Below, piece by piece: positions 1 through 8,085 of a DNA stretch of 64,000 nt. Both the position numbers and the translations under genes were made by a program. The stretch is from Desulfocorpusculum sp964414345 (GTDB lineage Bacteria > Desulfobacterota > Desulfocorpusculales > Desulfocorpusculum), in contig CAYPWF010000002.1 in the NCBI GenBank assembly GCA_964414345.1, positions 45,864 to 109,863 on the forward strand. Direction: 5' to 3'. The first letter of the stretch is position 1; the number at the start of each line of letters is the position of its first letter. Under the pieces are notes generated by a model. The model was not told the origin of the DNA, did no database searches, and saw nothing but the letters and a program-made list of their open reading frames with translations.

Positions 1-38
1 GCGCAGCAGATGATCACTGCGGCTTTTATTGCAGATGC
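1..38. other. Window edge, no gene resolved
   Basis: Short stretch beyond the stop of the first minus-strand gene. The next minus-strand gene probably begins here or just outside the window, but no ATG with a ribosome binding site is visible. Confidence 0.2.
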
Positions 39-1013
39 TCAGGGCGCCTCATGGGCCATGGGTCGCACCCCTTTTTTTCCAGCCTCCTCTTTGATCGCCG
101 CTGCCAGCAAGGGAACCATTATCTCGTGATGTCCGGTCAGGGCATATCCTTTCCCCCCACTGACCGTGGGTCTTCGCACCACGTTGGTCACCGGCCTGTA
201 ATGCTGGATGAAATCCATATTCACCGTGGTAATTTCCCGCAGAGCATACCCCAGATTCCTTGTCAAGCTCACAGCCTTTAGAAACACCTCTGGAAGCAGG
301 ACCGCCGAACCCAAATTGATGTGCACCCCGCCTTCAAGAGCCGCAACCCTCTCGCAGAATCTCAGAAAATCCCTGTAACTGCCGGTACCCAGGAAGGAGC
401 CATCCGCCTCTGGATGAATATGGTTGACGTCAGTACCTATGGCCACGTGCACAGTGGCCGGTCTCCCCAAGGATACGCAACAAGCCAAGATACTTTGAGC
501 GGTAAAGGGAGCCGAGTGCTCCAGAATTTTGCCTCCAACGGCTTCCCCAAGCCCCTGGCCTTTCTCCACTCCCTCTTTGGCCATTTGGTTGAGAATTCGG
601 CCGGTCTCCTCGGCCATTCCAAACTCGCCGGTGCCTAGGGCCTCCTCCACCTCCTCAGAGGTGTGCCCAGCCCAGGCTATTTCAAAATCATGAACCATTC
701 CGGCACCGTTGGTGGCCAGCCCAGTGATCCATCCCTCTTGGAGCAGATCTATTACTATGGCCGAAAGCCCTACCTTGATAACATGAGCACCCATGGCCAG
801 AAGAACACCGTTGCCCTTTCCTCTAGCCTCCACCACCGAAGAGGCCACTCCAAGAAGGTCACGCGCCCCCAAATAGGCAGGCAGCTTCTCCAAGAAACAA
901 GCCACACTCTCCCCGGGTAAGTGGGGTTTCCCGAATCCCTCCACAGTCACTTTGCTTTTCCGTTCGCGCAACTTGTAAGTACGCAGACGAGTGCGATCCA
1001 ACGAAATTCTCAC
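39..1013 (-). CDS. Deoxyhypusine-synthase-like (DHS-fold) protein, function unknown
   Basis: 324 aa from a GTG whose GTGA overlaps the gmhA stop, with AGGGGG just upstream. An open frame reaches further upstream to 1169 but would lie inside gmhA. By eye the protein follows deoxyhypusine synthase: an NGAGMVHDFEIA segment (about residues 102-113) where the family has a glycine-rich NAD loop, an RN-x-GYA...DF...YRP segment (about 265-285) and a final VPLLAAAI. The catalytic lysine motif of true DHS (KHH) is not seen, so hypusine formation is unlikely. Co-translation with gmhA suggests a role linked to heptose/LPS or envelope metabolism; this is inference. It could also be an uncharacterised family with only the same fold. 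Confidence 0.65.
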   Translation of the reverse strand: MRISLDRTRLRTYKLRERKSKVTVEGFGKPHLPGESVACFLEKLPAYLGARDLLGVASSVVEARGKGNGVLLAMGAHVIKVGLSAIVIDLLQEGWITGLATNGAGMVHDFEIAWAGHTSEEVEEALGTGEFGMAEETGRILNQMAKEGVEKGQGLGEAVGGKILEHSAPFTAQSILACCVSLGRPATVHVAIGTDVNHIHPEADGSFLGTGSYRDFLRFCERVAALEGGVHINLGSAVLLPEVFLKAVSLTRNLGYALREITTVNMDFIQHYRPVTNVVRRPTVSGGKGYALTGHHEIMVPLLAAAIKEEAGKKGVRPMAHEAP

Positions 1014-1609
1014 AGCCCCGCATCCCCCTGCTGGTGGGTCAATTGCTCTTCCACAAGCTCGCACAGGATGTGCCCCACCGTGATATGCACTTCTTGAATC
1101 CTTGGGGTCTCCCGAGATTCCACAGGAATCCAATGGTCCAGAAGATCCTTGATGAGACTGCCGTCCCATCCCGTGAGCCCAACCGTAACCAATCCCCCCC
1201 TTCGGGCCTCTTCCAAGCCCCTTAGAACATTAGATGATCGACCGCTGGTAGTGATACCGAGGGCCACATCTCCTGGTCTTCCCAGGGCACTTATCTGTCT
1301 GGCGAAAATCTCCTTGAAATCATCGTCATTGGCTATGCTCGTGAGCACCGAGGTGTCTGTAGTAAGGGCCAAAGCCGCCAAAGCTCCCCTGGGTCTCAGG
1401 AACCTGTTTACAAACTCCGCAGCCAAATGCTGAGCGTCTGCCGCACTGCCTCCATTGCCGAATATCAACAGCTTCCCCCCTGCCCTGAAACATAGGGCTA
1501 TTGCATCTGCAGCTCCAAGTAAGGCTTCCAAAGGACCCCCCAAGAAAGCCCTCTTAGCCTCTATGCTCCTTTGGAGAATGGACCTTATCTTGTCCAGCCT
1601 GTGGTGCAT
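1010..1609 (-). CDS. gmhA: Phosphoheptose isomerase
   Basis: Converts sedoheptulose 7-phosphate to D-glycero-D-manno-heptose 7-phosphate, the first step of LPS-core heptose synthesis, in the cytoplasm. 199 aa, close to the usual 192. It is a SIS-domain protein with the phosphosugar loop GNGGSAADAQHLAAEF. The zinc-site residues of GmhA are present: His and Glu in QHLAAEF, and Gln and His in QEVHITVGH near the C-terminus. The ATG at 1609 is preferred over an upstream TTG at 1660 because AGAGGAG lies 5 nt before it. It follows two CorC-like genes and overlaps the next gene (GTGA), so the four are probably one transcript. Confidence 0.9.
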   Translation of the reverse strand: MHHRLDKIRSILQRSIEAKRAFLGGPLEALLGAADAIALCFRAGGKLLIFGNGGSAADAQHLAAEFVNRFLRPRGALAALALTTDTSVLTSIANDDDFKEIFARQISALGRPGDVALGITTSGRSSNVLRGLEEARRGGLVTVGLTGWDGSLIKDLLDHWIPVESRETPRIQEVHITVGHILCELVEEQLTHQQGDAGL

Positions 1610-1656
1610 ATGCACTCCTCTTTGGAGCGCATGATATGAGGATAAGAGATTCAACG

Positions 1657-2922
1657 TCAAGGTATACTGCCACTTTCCTTTTTCCCGGGGTTAGGCCTAG
1701 GAAGACTTATTAGAACCTCCTCCACAGAGCGATCCGTAGTCCTTTTTACTGTAAAGCGTATTTCACCTAGCACCAGAGAGTCCCCCTGCCCTGGAATTCT
1801 TCTAAAAGCCTTAAGAAGCATCCCTGCAAGGGTCTCGTAATCTTCCTTGGGGAGAGCCAGGCCTAGTTTCTCATTGAGGTCGTCCAATTCCGCACGCCCT
1901 GAAACCAAGACCTGGTGAGGAGATATCCACCTGAGCAGTGGCTCTTCCACATCATATTCATCCTGGATCTCCCCCACTATTTCCTCCAGAAGGTCTTCCA
2001 TTGTGACGATGCCCACCGCACCTCCATACTCATCCACTATGACTGCCAAATGCTGTCCCTCTCGCTGCAGTTTCACCATCAGCTCCTCTACAGGCATAAA
2101 CTCCGGCACAAAAGAAACTTCTCTTAAGTGTGCGGATATGGGATCATCCATATTCTCCACCAGCAAGAGATCCATCCCCCTCAGAAGGCCCACCACCCGA
2201 TCCACTCTTTCCCGGTAAACAGGAAGTCTGGAATAACCCTCCTGACAAATCAACCTTACTGCCTCTTTCACTGAAGCCTTTTCCTCCACCATGCATACAT
2301 CAATAAGAGGAATCATGACCTCCTTAACACTGGCCTTGGAGAACCGAAGGACCCTATTTATCATCCTCCGCTCCTCCAGCAAAAAGGGCTCCTCCTTTTG
2401 TGAGGCTCTAAGTCTCCAGGCCAACTCCCCCATGCTCGGGGAAAAACCGCCGGCCCTGGTGTTTTCCCCAAGCCCCTCCTTCCACACCCCCTGGGCTGCC
2501 CGGTCCAGCCAAAACCATGGCCGCATTATCAGGCTCCCAGCCCAGAGCACCCAAGTCATTACAGGGACCCATTTCTTGGCCTTTACCCTGCCGACACTCT
2601 CAGGGAGGAGTTCTCCAAAAAAGAGAAATCCCAACAAGTACGAGACCAACAGTATTCCAAGACACCACCCCTCCACAGGCCCCAACCAAAAAAGAAATAC
2701 AGCCCCTGCAAGGAAAATCAGCTCTGCGGGAAGTCCTTGAGCTATTACCCCAACCTGGGGCTCACTCAACATGCGCACTGCCTTTTGCGCCCAGGAGCCT
2801 GCTTTGGCCGACTCCTTTTTCAGTTCTTCCGGGTCTGTGGAAAGCAAAGAGGCCCCCGCCGAACTTAAAAGCCCGCCCAAGAGCAAAGCACACAAAAAGA
2901 CCGACAAGACGATTTCTATCAT
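1657..2922 (-). CDS. CNNM/CorC-type transmembrane CBS protein (first of a pair)
   Basis: 421 aa. An N-terminal DUF21-like membrane region (about 1-150, several hydrophobic helices) is followed by two CBS domains (about 195-320; motif YSRLPVYRERVDRVVGLL and AVIVDEYGGAVGIVTMEDLLEEIVGE read in part) and a C-terminal CorC/HlyC domain that holds EDYETLAGMLL. Family members are linked to magnesium/cobalt efflux or resistance and were earlier called hemolysins; the haemolysis label is weak. The ATG overlaps the stop of the upstream paralogue (ATGA), so the two are translationally coupled and may form a heteromer. Confidence 0.85.
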   Translation of the reverse strand: MIEIVLSVFLCALLLGGLLSSAGASLLSTDPEELKKESAKAGSWAQKAVRMLSEPQVGVIAQGLPAELIFLAGAVFLFWLGPVEGWCLGILLVSYLLGFLFFGELLPESVGRVKAKKWVPVMTWVLWAGSLIMRPWFWLDRAAQGVWKEGLGENTRAGGFSPSMGELAWRLRASQKEEPFLLEERRMINRVLRFSKASVKEVMIPLIDVCMVEEKASVKEAVRLICQEGYSRLPVYRERVDRVVGLLRGMDLLLVENMDDPISAHLREVSFVPEFMPVEELMVKLQREGQHLAVIVDEYGGAVGIVTMEDLLEEIVGEIQDEYDVEEPLLRWISPHQVLVSGRAELDDLNEKLGLALPKEDYETLAGMLLKAFRRIPGQGDSLVLGEIRFTVKRTTDRSVEEVLISLPRPNPGKKESGSIP

Positions 2923-4178
2923 TGCTCCTCTTGGTTTGTCAGCTGGACCCTCACCGCCAGGATACGTGTGGGGCCAACTTTCTCAACCCTCAATTTGAGC
3001 ATCCCGGCTTCCACCTCCTCCCCTTGAGAGGGGAAATGCCCGAGTCTTTTCAGAATAAGCCCCGCCACAGTATTGCAATCTTCTTCCACAATCCGAATAC
3101 CCAAGACCCCTTCCAGCTCATGCAGCCCCAACTTGCCTGAGACCATGAAAACACCTTCCCCCATGCTTTCCCAGCGCCGTACCTCCAGATCGCACTCGTC
3201 GTAAATCTCTCCAAAGAGCTCTTCTAGGATATCCTCCATGGTCACCAGCCCGGAGATTGCTCCATATTCGTCCACGCAAAGGGCCATGTGCAGCTTTCTC
3301 CCCCTTAGCTCCTCCAGCAACTCCCCCAATTCCATGTTTACCGGTGTGAAGAAAGCCGGTCTGAGAAGCTCTTGCAGAGTGGAGGCATTATTCTCCGACT
3401 CCGAAAGCTTGAGTCGAAGAAGATCCTTGGCGTACAAAATCCCCGCTACATCGTCCTTGCTCTCCCGGTAAACCGGTACCCGCGAGTAGCCTGCTTCTCG
3501 AACAGCTTGCGCAGCCTTATCCAGGCCCATGTCCGCAGGCAGGCAAAACATGTCCGCCCTTGGAGTCATCACCCTCGAGACTCGGCGGTCTCTGAATCCC
3601 AGGACCCGGTGAATCATCCGGTGTTCAACTTCTTCCAAGGCACCTTCGTTGCACCCCCGCTCCACCAGCCCCAGCAACTCCTGCTGGGCGAAATGCTCCC
3701 TCTGGGGCTCTCCTCCCCTGGCCGAGAAAAAGCGGTTTAGGGCTTTGCTTCCACGGTCCAAAAGCCCACCCACAGGCCCTAGAACAAGATTTACCAGCCA
3801 TGCAAACCGGGAAATTAATGCAAAGAACATGACAGGATTTATTCCAAGCCTTCCTGGAGCCGGGATATTCCTTCCCACCAAAATCGCAATGGATATTCCC
3901 AAGAAAGAGTAAAGAGCGAACTGCGGAGCCTTGGTTTGAAGAGCCTTGTAAAAACCCAGCACCATCCCTAGGACTGACATCCTCTGGACAAGCCATAGGG
4001 AAAGAGACATGCGCCTAGGACTCTTAAGCAACCCCAGCACAATAGGCAGGCACCCTTCAGGCCAAATGCTGCGGAGATCCTCCTCCCCCAGTGAGAAAAG
4101 GACCCGATTTGCTTGGAAGGCCAAACAGTAGACAAATAAGGAGATGATCAAGAGAATCAAAGCGGCTGTTGGCTCCAT
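2919..4178 (-). CDS. CNNM/CorC-type transmembrane CBS protein (second of a pair)
   Basis: 419 aa, same architecture as the next gene downstream: DUF21-like membrane segments (first about 5-25, more around 80-150), paired CBS domains (about 195-315, with YSRVPVYRESKDDVAGIL and CVDEYGAISGLVTMEDILEEL) and a CorC/HlyC C-terminal domain (EDCNTVAGLILKRLG). Probably an inner-membrane divalent cation transporter or its regulator. GGGAGG lies 9 nt before the ATG. It heads the minus-strand cluster that ends with gmhA and the DHS-like gene. Tandem duplicated CorC-like genes are common in deltaproteobacteria. Confidence 0.85.
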   Translation of the reverse strand: MEPTAALILLIISLFVYCLAFQANRVLFSLGEEDLRSIWPEGCLPIVLGLLKSPRRMSLSLWLVQRMSVLGMVLGFYKALQTKAPQFALYSFLGISIAILVGRNIPAPGRLGINPVMFFALISRFAWLVNLVLGPVGGLLDRGSKALNRFFSARGGEPQREHFAQQELLGLVERGCNEGALEEVEHRMIHRVLGFRDRRVSRVMTPRADMFCLPADMGLDKAAQAVREAGYSRVPVYRESKDDVAGILYAKDLLRLKLSESENNASTLQELLRPAFFTPVNMELGELLEELRGRKLHMALCVDEYGAISGLVTMEDILEELFGEIYDECDLEVRRWESMGEGVFMVSGKLGLHELEGVLGIRIVEEDCNTVAGLILKRLGHFPSQGEEVEAGMLKLRVEKVGPTRILAVRVQLTNQEEQ

Positions 4179-4616
4179 TCCCGGAGCCCTCCCGCCCTCA
4201 GGCCCGCTTTTTCCATGGAAACTACATCATGCGGACCAGGACTTAGGAATGATCAGTCAGTTGAATTCCTATCCAGAGTAGTGGGCCAAAGCGGTGATAG
4301 CTTCTCTCTTTACCTCAGGTCTTGGGGGCTTGATTCTCCGAAGGACTTGGCCTCCAGGTGGGGTGCTTCCCCGCTGCCACGGACCCCCTCAGCTTAGCTT
4401 CGGGCCAGAGCGCCTAGGGTCCAAGTCCTTGAAAATCAGAGCGGATCTTCCAAGCGGCTTCGAGAAACATTATCACCCTCTGAGCGCCTACTACTCAAAA
4501 ACCACTCTGGTCTCTCAATTGATCAGAAATAAGATCCGACTTGAAATCTCCCCAAGGCTGTCCTGGCCTCGAGGTCTTAAAGTCGGTCGGAAATCCCATT
4601 TAGGTGCCCCGTCATA
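4179..4616. other. Gene-free 438-bp gap with a long structured element
   Basis: No ORF here looks coding. The gap lies between the stop of lon and the start of the CorC-like gene, both on the minus strand. It holds a perfect 10-bp inverted repeat, AAGGACTTGG at 4341-4350 and CCAAGTCCTT at 4421-4430, with 70 nt between. Outside it, TGATT (4331-4335) can pair with AATCA (about 4434-4438). The enclosed part contains a GGGG-tgctt-CCCC hairpin. This could be a structured non-coding RNA or a long 3' structure of lon. No match to SRP RNA, tmRNA, RNase P RNA or tRNA was recognised. Confidence 0.45.
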
Positions 4617-7058
4617 TCAAGCCGGGGGCACGGCGGCCGGAGGAGCAGGGCGTGCCCTGGAACGTCTTTGGTTTGCAGCCCCCCCTGCTGGTATCTCTCT
4701 TCGGGCCTTGCGGCCGTCAACTAAGGCCAGGTCCAAAATCTCGTCCATGTGTTTTGCATACACAAAATTCAACTTTTTCCGGATGTGCTTGGGAATCTCC
4801 TCCAGGTCTTTCCTGTTTCGTTCAGGAATAATGACCGTTAGGATCTTGGCCCTAAGGGCGGCAAGAGCTTTCTCCTTGAGGCCGCCCACAGGAAGCACCC
4901 TCCCTCTTAGGGTGATCTCCCCGGTCATAGCCACGTCCTTCCTCACGGGCATGCCGGTCAAAGCTGAGACTATGGCGGTGGTCATGGTCACCCCTGCCGA
5001 GGGACCGTCCTTGGGAATGGCTCCTGCCGGCACGTGCACATGCACATCATTCTCGGCGTAGAAGTTCTCGTCGATCCCCAGGCGGGAAGCCCTTGAACGC
5101 GCATAGCTCAATGCCGCATGGGCCGACTCCTTCATCACATCACCCAGATGACCTGTTATGGTAAGGTTTCCTTTGCCCTTCATGGTGGTGGCCTCAACAT
5201 AGAGCACCTCTCCTCCGTGAGGCGTCCAAGCCAGACCTGTGGCCACCCCCACCTCGTTCTCCTCTTGCTCCTGCTCGGGGAGGTATTTGGGCACTCCCAA
5301 AAACCTGTGGAGGTTTGTGCGCGTCACATGGGTCAGGCCACGATGCCCCTCGGCCTTCTTACGGGCCACCTTGCGGCAAATGGCTGCTATTTCCCGCTCC
5401 AGATTCCGCACCCCCGATTCCCTTGTGTAATGGGAAATCACCTGGAGAAGGGCTTCCTCGGATATCACCAGATCCCTGGCTGAAATTCCGTTTTCCTTGA
5501 GCTGGCGGGGAATCAGAAACTGCTGGGCAATACGCAGCTTCTCCTCGTTGGAGTAACCGGGTATTTCGATTATCTCCATCCTGTCTTTAAGAGCCGGCAG
5601 GATAGGATCTATCAGGTTGGCTGTTGTTATGAACATGACTCTTGAAAGGTCAAATGGGACGTTCAGGTAGTGATCGCTAAAGGCAAAATTCTGTTCAGGA
5701 TCCAGCACCTCCAACAAAGCTGCCGAAGGATCCCCACGAAAGTCTGTTCCCACTTTGTCTATTTCATCCAGCATAAACACAGGGTTGTTGGATCCAGCCT
5801 GCTTGATCCCTTGGATTATCCTACCCGGAAGGGCTCCGATATAAGTCCGTCTGTGCCCCCTGATCTCTGCCTCGTCGCGCATTCCACCCAGAGATACCCT
5901 GGTGAACTTCCTTCCCAGAGCCCTGGCTATGGAACGCCCCAAAGATGTTTTTCCAACCCCTGGGGGACCCACAAAGCAAAGAATGGGCCCCTTCATGTGC
6001 CTCTTTATCTTTCTGACACCCAGGTATTCCAGGATCCTATCTTTCACTTTTTCCAAATCATAATGGTCCTGGTCCAAAACCTTCTTCACCTTGGCTATAT
6101 TCAGCCTGTCCCTGGTGCTGGAGCTCCAGGGAAGATCCACCATCCAGTCCAAATAGGTTCTCAGAATGGATGCCTCAGCAGCATCCGGATGCATCATTTC
6201 CAGGCGGCTAAGCTGCTTCAAAGCCTCCTTTTCGACATCCGGAGGCATCTTGGCCTTGGCTATCTTCTCCCTGAGTTCGTTGATCTCCTCTGTTCGTTCG
6301 TCGGTCTCTCCCAGCTCATGCTTTATGGCCCGAAGCTGCTCCCTCAAAAAATAATCCCTTTGGGTCTTGGACATCTCCTCCTTGGCCTGGGATTGAATCT
6401 TGGCCTGCATGGTGGAGACCTCCAACTCTCGATGGAGCAACTCGTTGACCCTGCGCAACCTTTCTAGGGGATCAAAGATCTCGAGAACCTCCTGCGCCTC
6501 CTCTATGCGGAGCTTCATGTTGGAGGCCACAAGATCGGCCAGCCTGCCCGGATCTGTCACAGCATCCAATATGGCCATCACATCAGGGGAGGCCATGCCC
6601 TTGAGGTTGAGTATTCTCTCGCTGTTTTCTTTCACGGTGCGCATCAAGGCCTCTACCTCGACGCTCACCTCTTGTACCTCGGGATCCGCCACCTTCTCAA
6701 TTCTCACCCTGTAGCCGGATCCGACTCGAATGAACTCCCTGATGACTCCTTTTGAAAGCCCCTGCACCAGGATCTTGACCCTACCATCGGGCAGCCTGAG
6801 TGTTTTCATTATCATGGCCACTGTGCCGACGCGGTAGATCTCATCTGCCGAAGGCTCCTCGTCTCCGGCTTTCTTCTGAGTGGCCAGGAAGATCATCCTG
6901 TTGGAGGCCATGGCCTCATTGACAGCCTGCAAAGAACCTTCGCGTCCCACAAACAAGGGCAGGATCATGTAAGAAAAAACCACAATGTCCCTTACAGGGA
7001 GCAGGGGAAGAATCTCTGGTATCTCAACTTGCTCCTTCTGGAGCGGTTCGTTTCCCAT
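4617..7058 (-). CDS. lon: ATP-dependent Lon protease
   Basis: Cytoplasmic quality-control protease that unfolds and degrades damaged and short-lived regulatory proteins. 813 aa. Order: LON substrate-binding domain (about 15-210, starting PEILPLLPVRDIVVF), coiled-coil helices, AAA+ module with Walker A GPPGVGKTSLG and Walker B PVFMLDEIDKV, then the S16 protease domain with Ser in KDGPSAGVT and Lys in VGGLKEKAL. Both catalytic residues are present. The ATG at 7058 is chosen because GGAGG lies 4 nt before it; a longer frame begins at 7079 without such a site. It diverges from grpE-dnaK, and a strong minus-strand promoter lies at 7276-7304. Confidence 0.95.
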   Translation of the reverse strand: MGNEPLQKEQVEIPEILPLLPVRDIVVFSYMILPLFVGREGSLQAVNEAMASNRMIFLATQKKAGDEEPSADEIYRVGTVAMIMKTLRLPDGRVKILVQGLSKGVIREFIRVGSGYRVRIEKVADPEVQEVSVEVEALMRTVKENSERILNLKGMASPDVMAILDAVTDPGRLADLVASNMKLRIEEAQEVLEIFDPLERLRRVNELLHRELEVSTMQAKIQSQAKEEMSKTQRDYFLREQLRAIKHELGETDERTEEINELREKIAKAKMPPDVEKEALKQLSRLEMMHPDAAEASILRTYLDWMVDLPWSSSTRDRLNIAKVKKVLDQDHYDLEKVKDRILEYLGVRKIKRHMKGPILCFVGPPGVGKTSLGRSIARALGRKFTRVSLGGMRDEAEIRGHRRTYIGALPGRIIQGIKQAGSNNPVFMLDEIDKVGTDFRGDPSAALLEVLDPEQNFAFSDHYLNVPFDLSRVMFITTANLIDPILPALKDRMEIIEIPGYSNEEKLRIAQQFLIPRQLKENGISARDLVISEEALLQVISHYTRESGVRNLEREIAAICRKVARKKAEGHRGLTHVTRTNLHRFLGVPKYLPEQEQEENEVGVATGLAWTPHGGEVLYVEATTMKGKGNLTITGHLGDVMKESAHAALSYARSRASRLGIDENFYAENDVHVHVPAGAIPKDGPSAGVTMTTAIVSALTGMPVRKDVAMTGEITLRGRVLPVGGLKEKALAALRAKILTVIIPERNRKDLEEIPKHIRKKLNFVYAKHMDEILDLALVDGRKARREIPAGGAANQRRSRARPAPPAAVPPA

Positions 7059-7275
7059 GACGCCTCCGACTGGGGCCATTGGAAGGCCCTTTACATATTT
7101 CCAACCAAAGGCCAGGTCTGACTCTCGTGGCCTGCCTTTGTATTCTATTTTGCATACAAGTACTTTGTGCGCCCTAAACCCACAAAGAAGATCAGCAAGA
7201 CAATAAATTTCACCAGCAAACAGGACCCGCCACAGCTAATATAACAAACTGGTTTTAGCTCTTCTCCCTTGATCC

Positions 7276-7304
7276 ATAATAGGAACCGGTCCCTGCAAAG
7301 TCAA
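7276..7304 (-). promoter_or_regulatory. Sigma-70-type promoter for lon
   Basis: On the minus strand: TTGACT (7304-7299), 17-nt spacer, TATTAT (7281-7276). This would give a lon leader of roughly 210 nt. Seen directly; activity is inferred. Confidence 0.6.
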
Positions 7305-7327
7305 GGAACGATGATATTTTGGGCTCC

Positions 7328-7356
7328 TTGACAAGCTTAGGGGGGGTGGTTATGTT
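7328..7356 (+). promoter_or_regulatory. Sigma-70-type promoter for grpE-dnaK
   Basis: TTGACA (7328-7333), 17-nt spacer, TATGTT (7351-7356). The -35 is a perfect consensus. The HindIII-like AAGCTT palindrome occurs just after the -35 and again just after the -10, which could be an operator pair; the regulator is unknown. Confidence 0.6.
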
Positions 7357-7437
7357 CTATCAAGCTTAAAGGCCCTAAAAGAACGGCAACTGCTTATAAC
7401 AAAAAGAATTTTCAGCCCGAACCGAGGTATTAGAGCA

Positions 7438-8034
7438 GTGGATGAAAATATATTGAAGGGCAAAGAGGAGCTGCAAGAGGAGGGGAGAGAACAGGATGCT
7501 TCAGGCTCCCCCTCGGCTTCAAAGGATGGCCGCAGGAAGCATGAAAGGCTCAAGCAGGAAATGGAGACGCTGAGGAAAGATCTGCAGGAGGCCAAGCATG
7601 AAGCAGAGCAGCTCAAGGACCGCTGGATGAGAGCAGCGGCCGAGCTTGACAACTACAAGAAGCGCTCGCTTAGGGATAGAGAGGATTTGTTGAGACAGGC
7701 CCAGGAGAGGGTCATCAAGGAGTTTCTCCCAGTTTTGGACAACCTTCAAAGAGCCTTGGCTCACGCCAACAACCGGGAGAGCACAGAGGGGCTCTTGGAG
7801 GGGATCCAGATGATTGAAAGACAGTTTTTATCGGCGCTCGAAAGACTCGGGGTAACCCCCATGGAGGTGCTGCATCAAAGCTTTGATCCGGGGAAACACG
7901 AGGCAATGATGCAGGTGGAATCAGAGGAGCACGAACCCAACACAGTGGTTCAGGAATTGGAAAAGGGCTATCTGTGGCAGGATCGGCTCCTGAGACCGGC
8001 CAAAGTGGCTGTGTCCAAGAGAAAGCAAGCGTGA
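7438..8034 (+). CDS. grpE: GrpE nucleotide exchange factor
   Basis: 198 aa co-chaperone that releases ADP from DnaK. A charged, low-complexity N-terminus (1-40) is followed by a long coiled coil (about 40-85) and the GrpE head, with the family signature near VTPMEVLHQSFDPGKHEAM and the C-terminal GYLWQDRLLRPAKVAVS. It starts at GTG; the nearby ATG at 7442 is in another frame that stops at once. GAGG lies about 10 nt upstream. dnaK follows after 51 nt, so the two form an operon. Neither hrcA nor dnaJ is adjacent, unlike the common hrcA-grpE-dnaK-dnaJ order. Confidence 0.95.
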   Translation: MDENILKGKEELQEEGREQDASGSPSASKDGRRKHERLKQEMETLRKDLQEAKHEAEQLKDRWMRAAAELDNYKKRSLRDREDLLRQAQERVIKEFLPVLDNLQRALAHANNRESTEGLLEGIQMIERQFLSALERLGVTPMEVLHQSFDPGKHEAMMQVESEEHEPNTVVQELEKGYLWQDRLLRPAKVAVSKRKQA

Positions 8035-8085
8035 TCCCTTAGAGCCATGGGGGCATGATTTAGGGATCATCCCAAGGAGGCTGTG

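Larger units (their letters stand above)
7059..7437. other. Divergent lon / grpE promoter region
   Basis: 379 bp without a gene between two divergent heat-shock units. It holds one sigma-70-like promoter per strand (listed separately) and two copies of CAAGCTTA (7332-7339 and 7361-7368) that flank the -10 region of the grpE promoter. I looked for the CIRCE operator (TTAGCACTC...GAGTGCTAA) and a sigma-32 -10 (CCCCAT) and found neither. Confidence 0.5.

Noticed and set aside
4179..4616. SRP RNA, tmRNA or RNase P RNA in the lon-CorC gap
   Set aside because: Conserved cores (for example GGAAGCAGCC of SRP RNA or GAGGAAAGTCC of RNase P RNA) are not found on either strand.
7059..7437. Possible CIRCE or sigma-32 control of grpE-dnaK and lon
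   Set aside because: Neither the inverted repeat TTAGCACTC/GAGTGCTAA nor a CCCCAT -10 is present.
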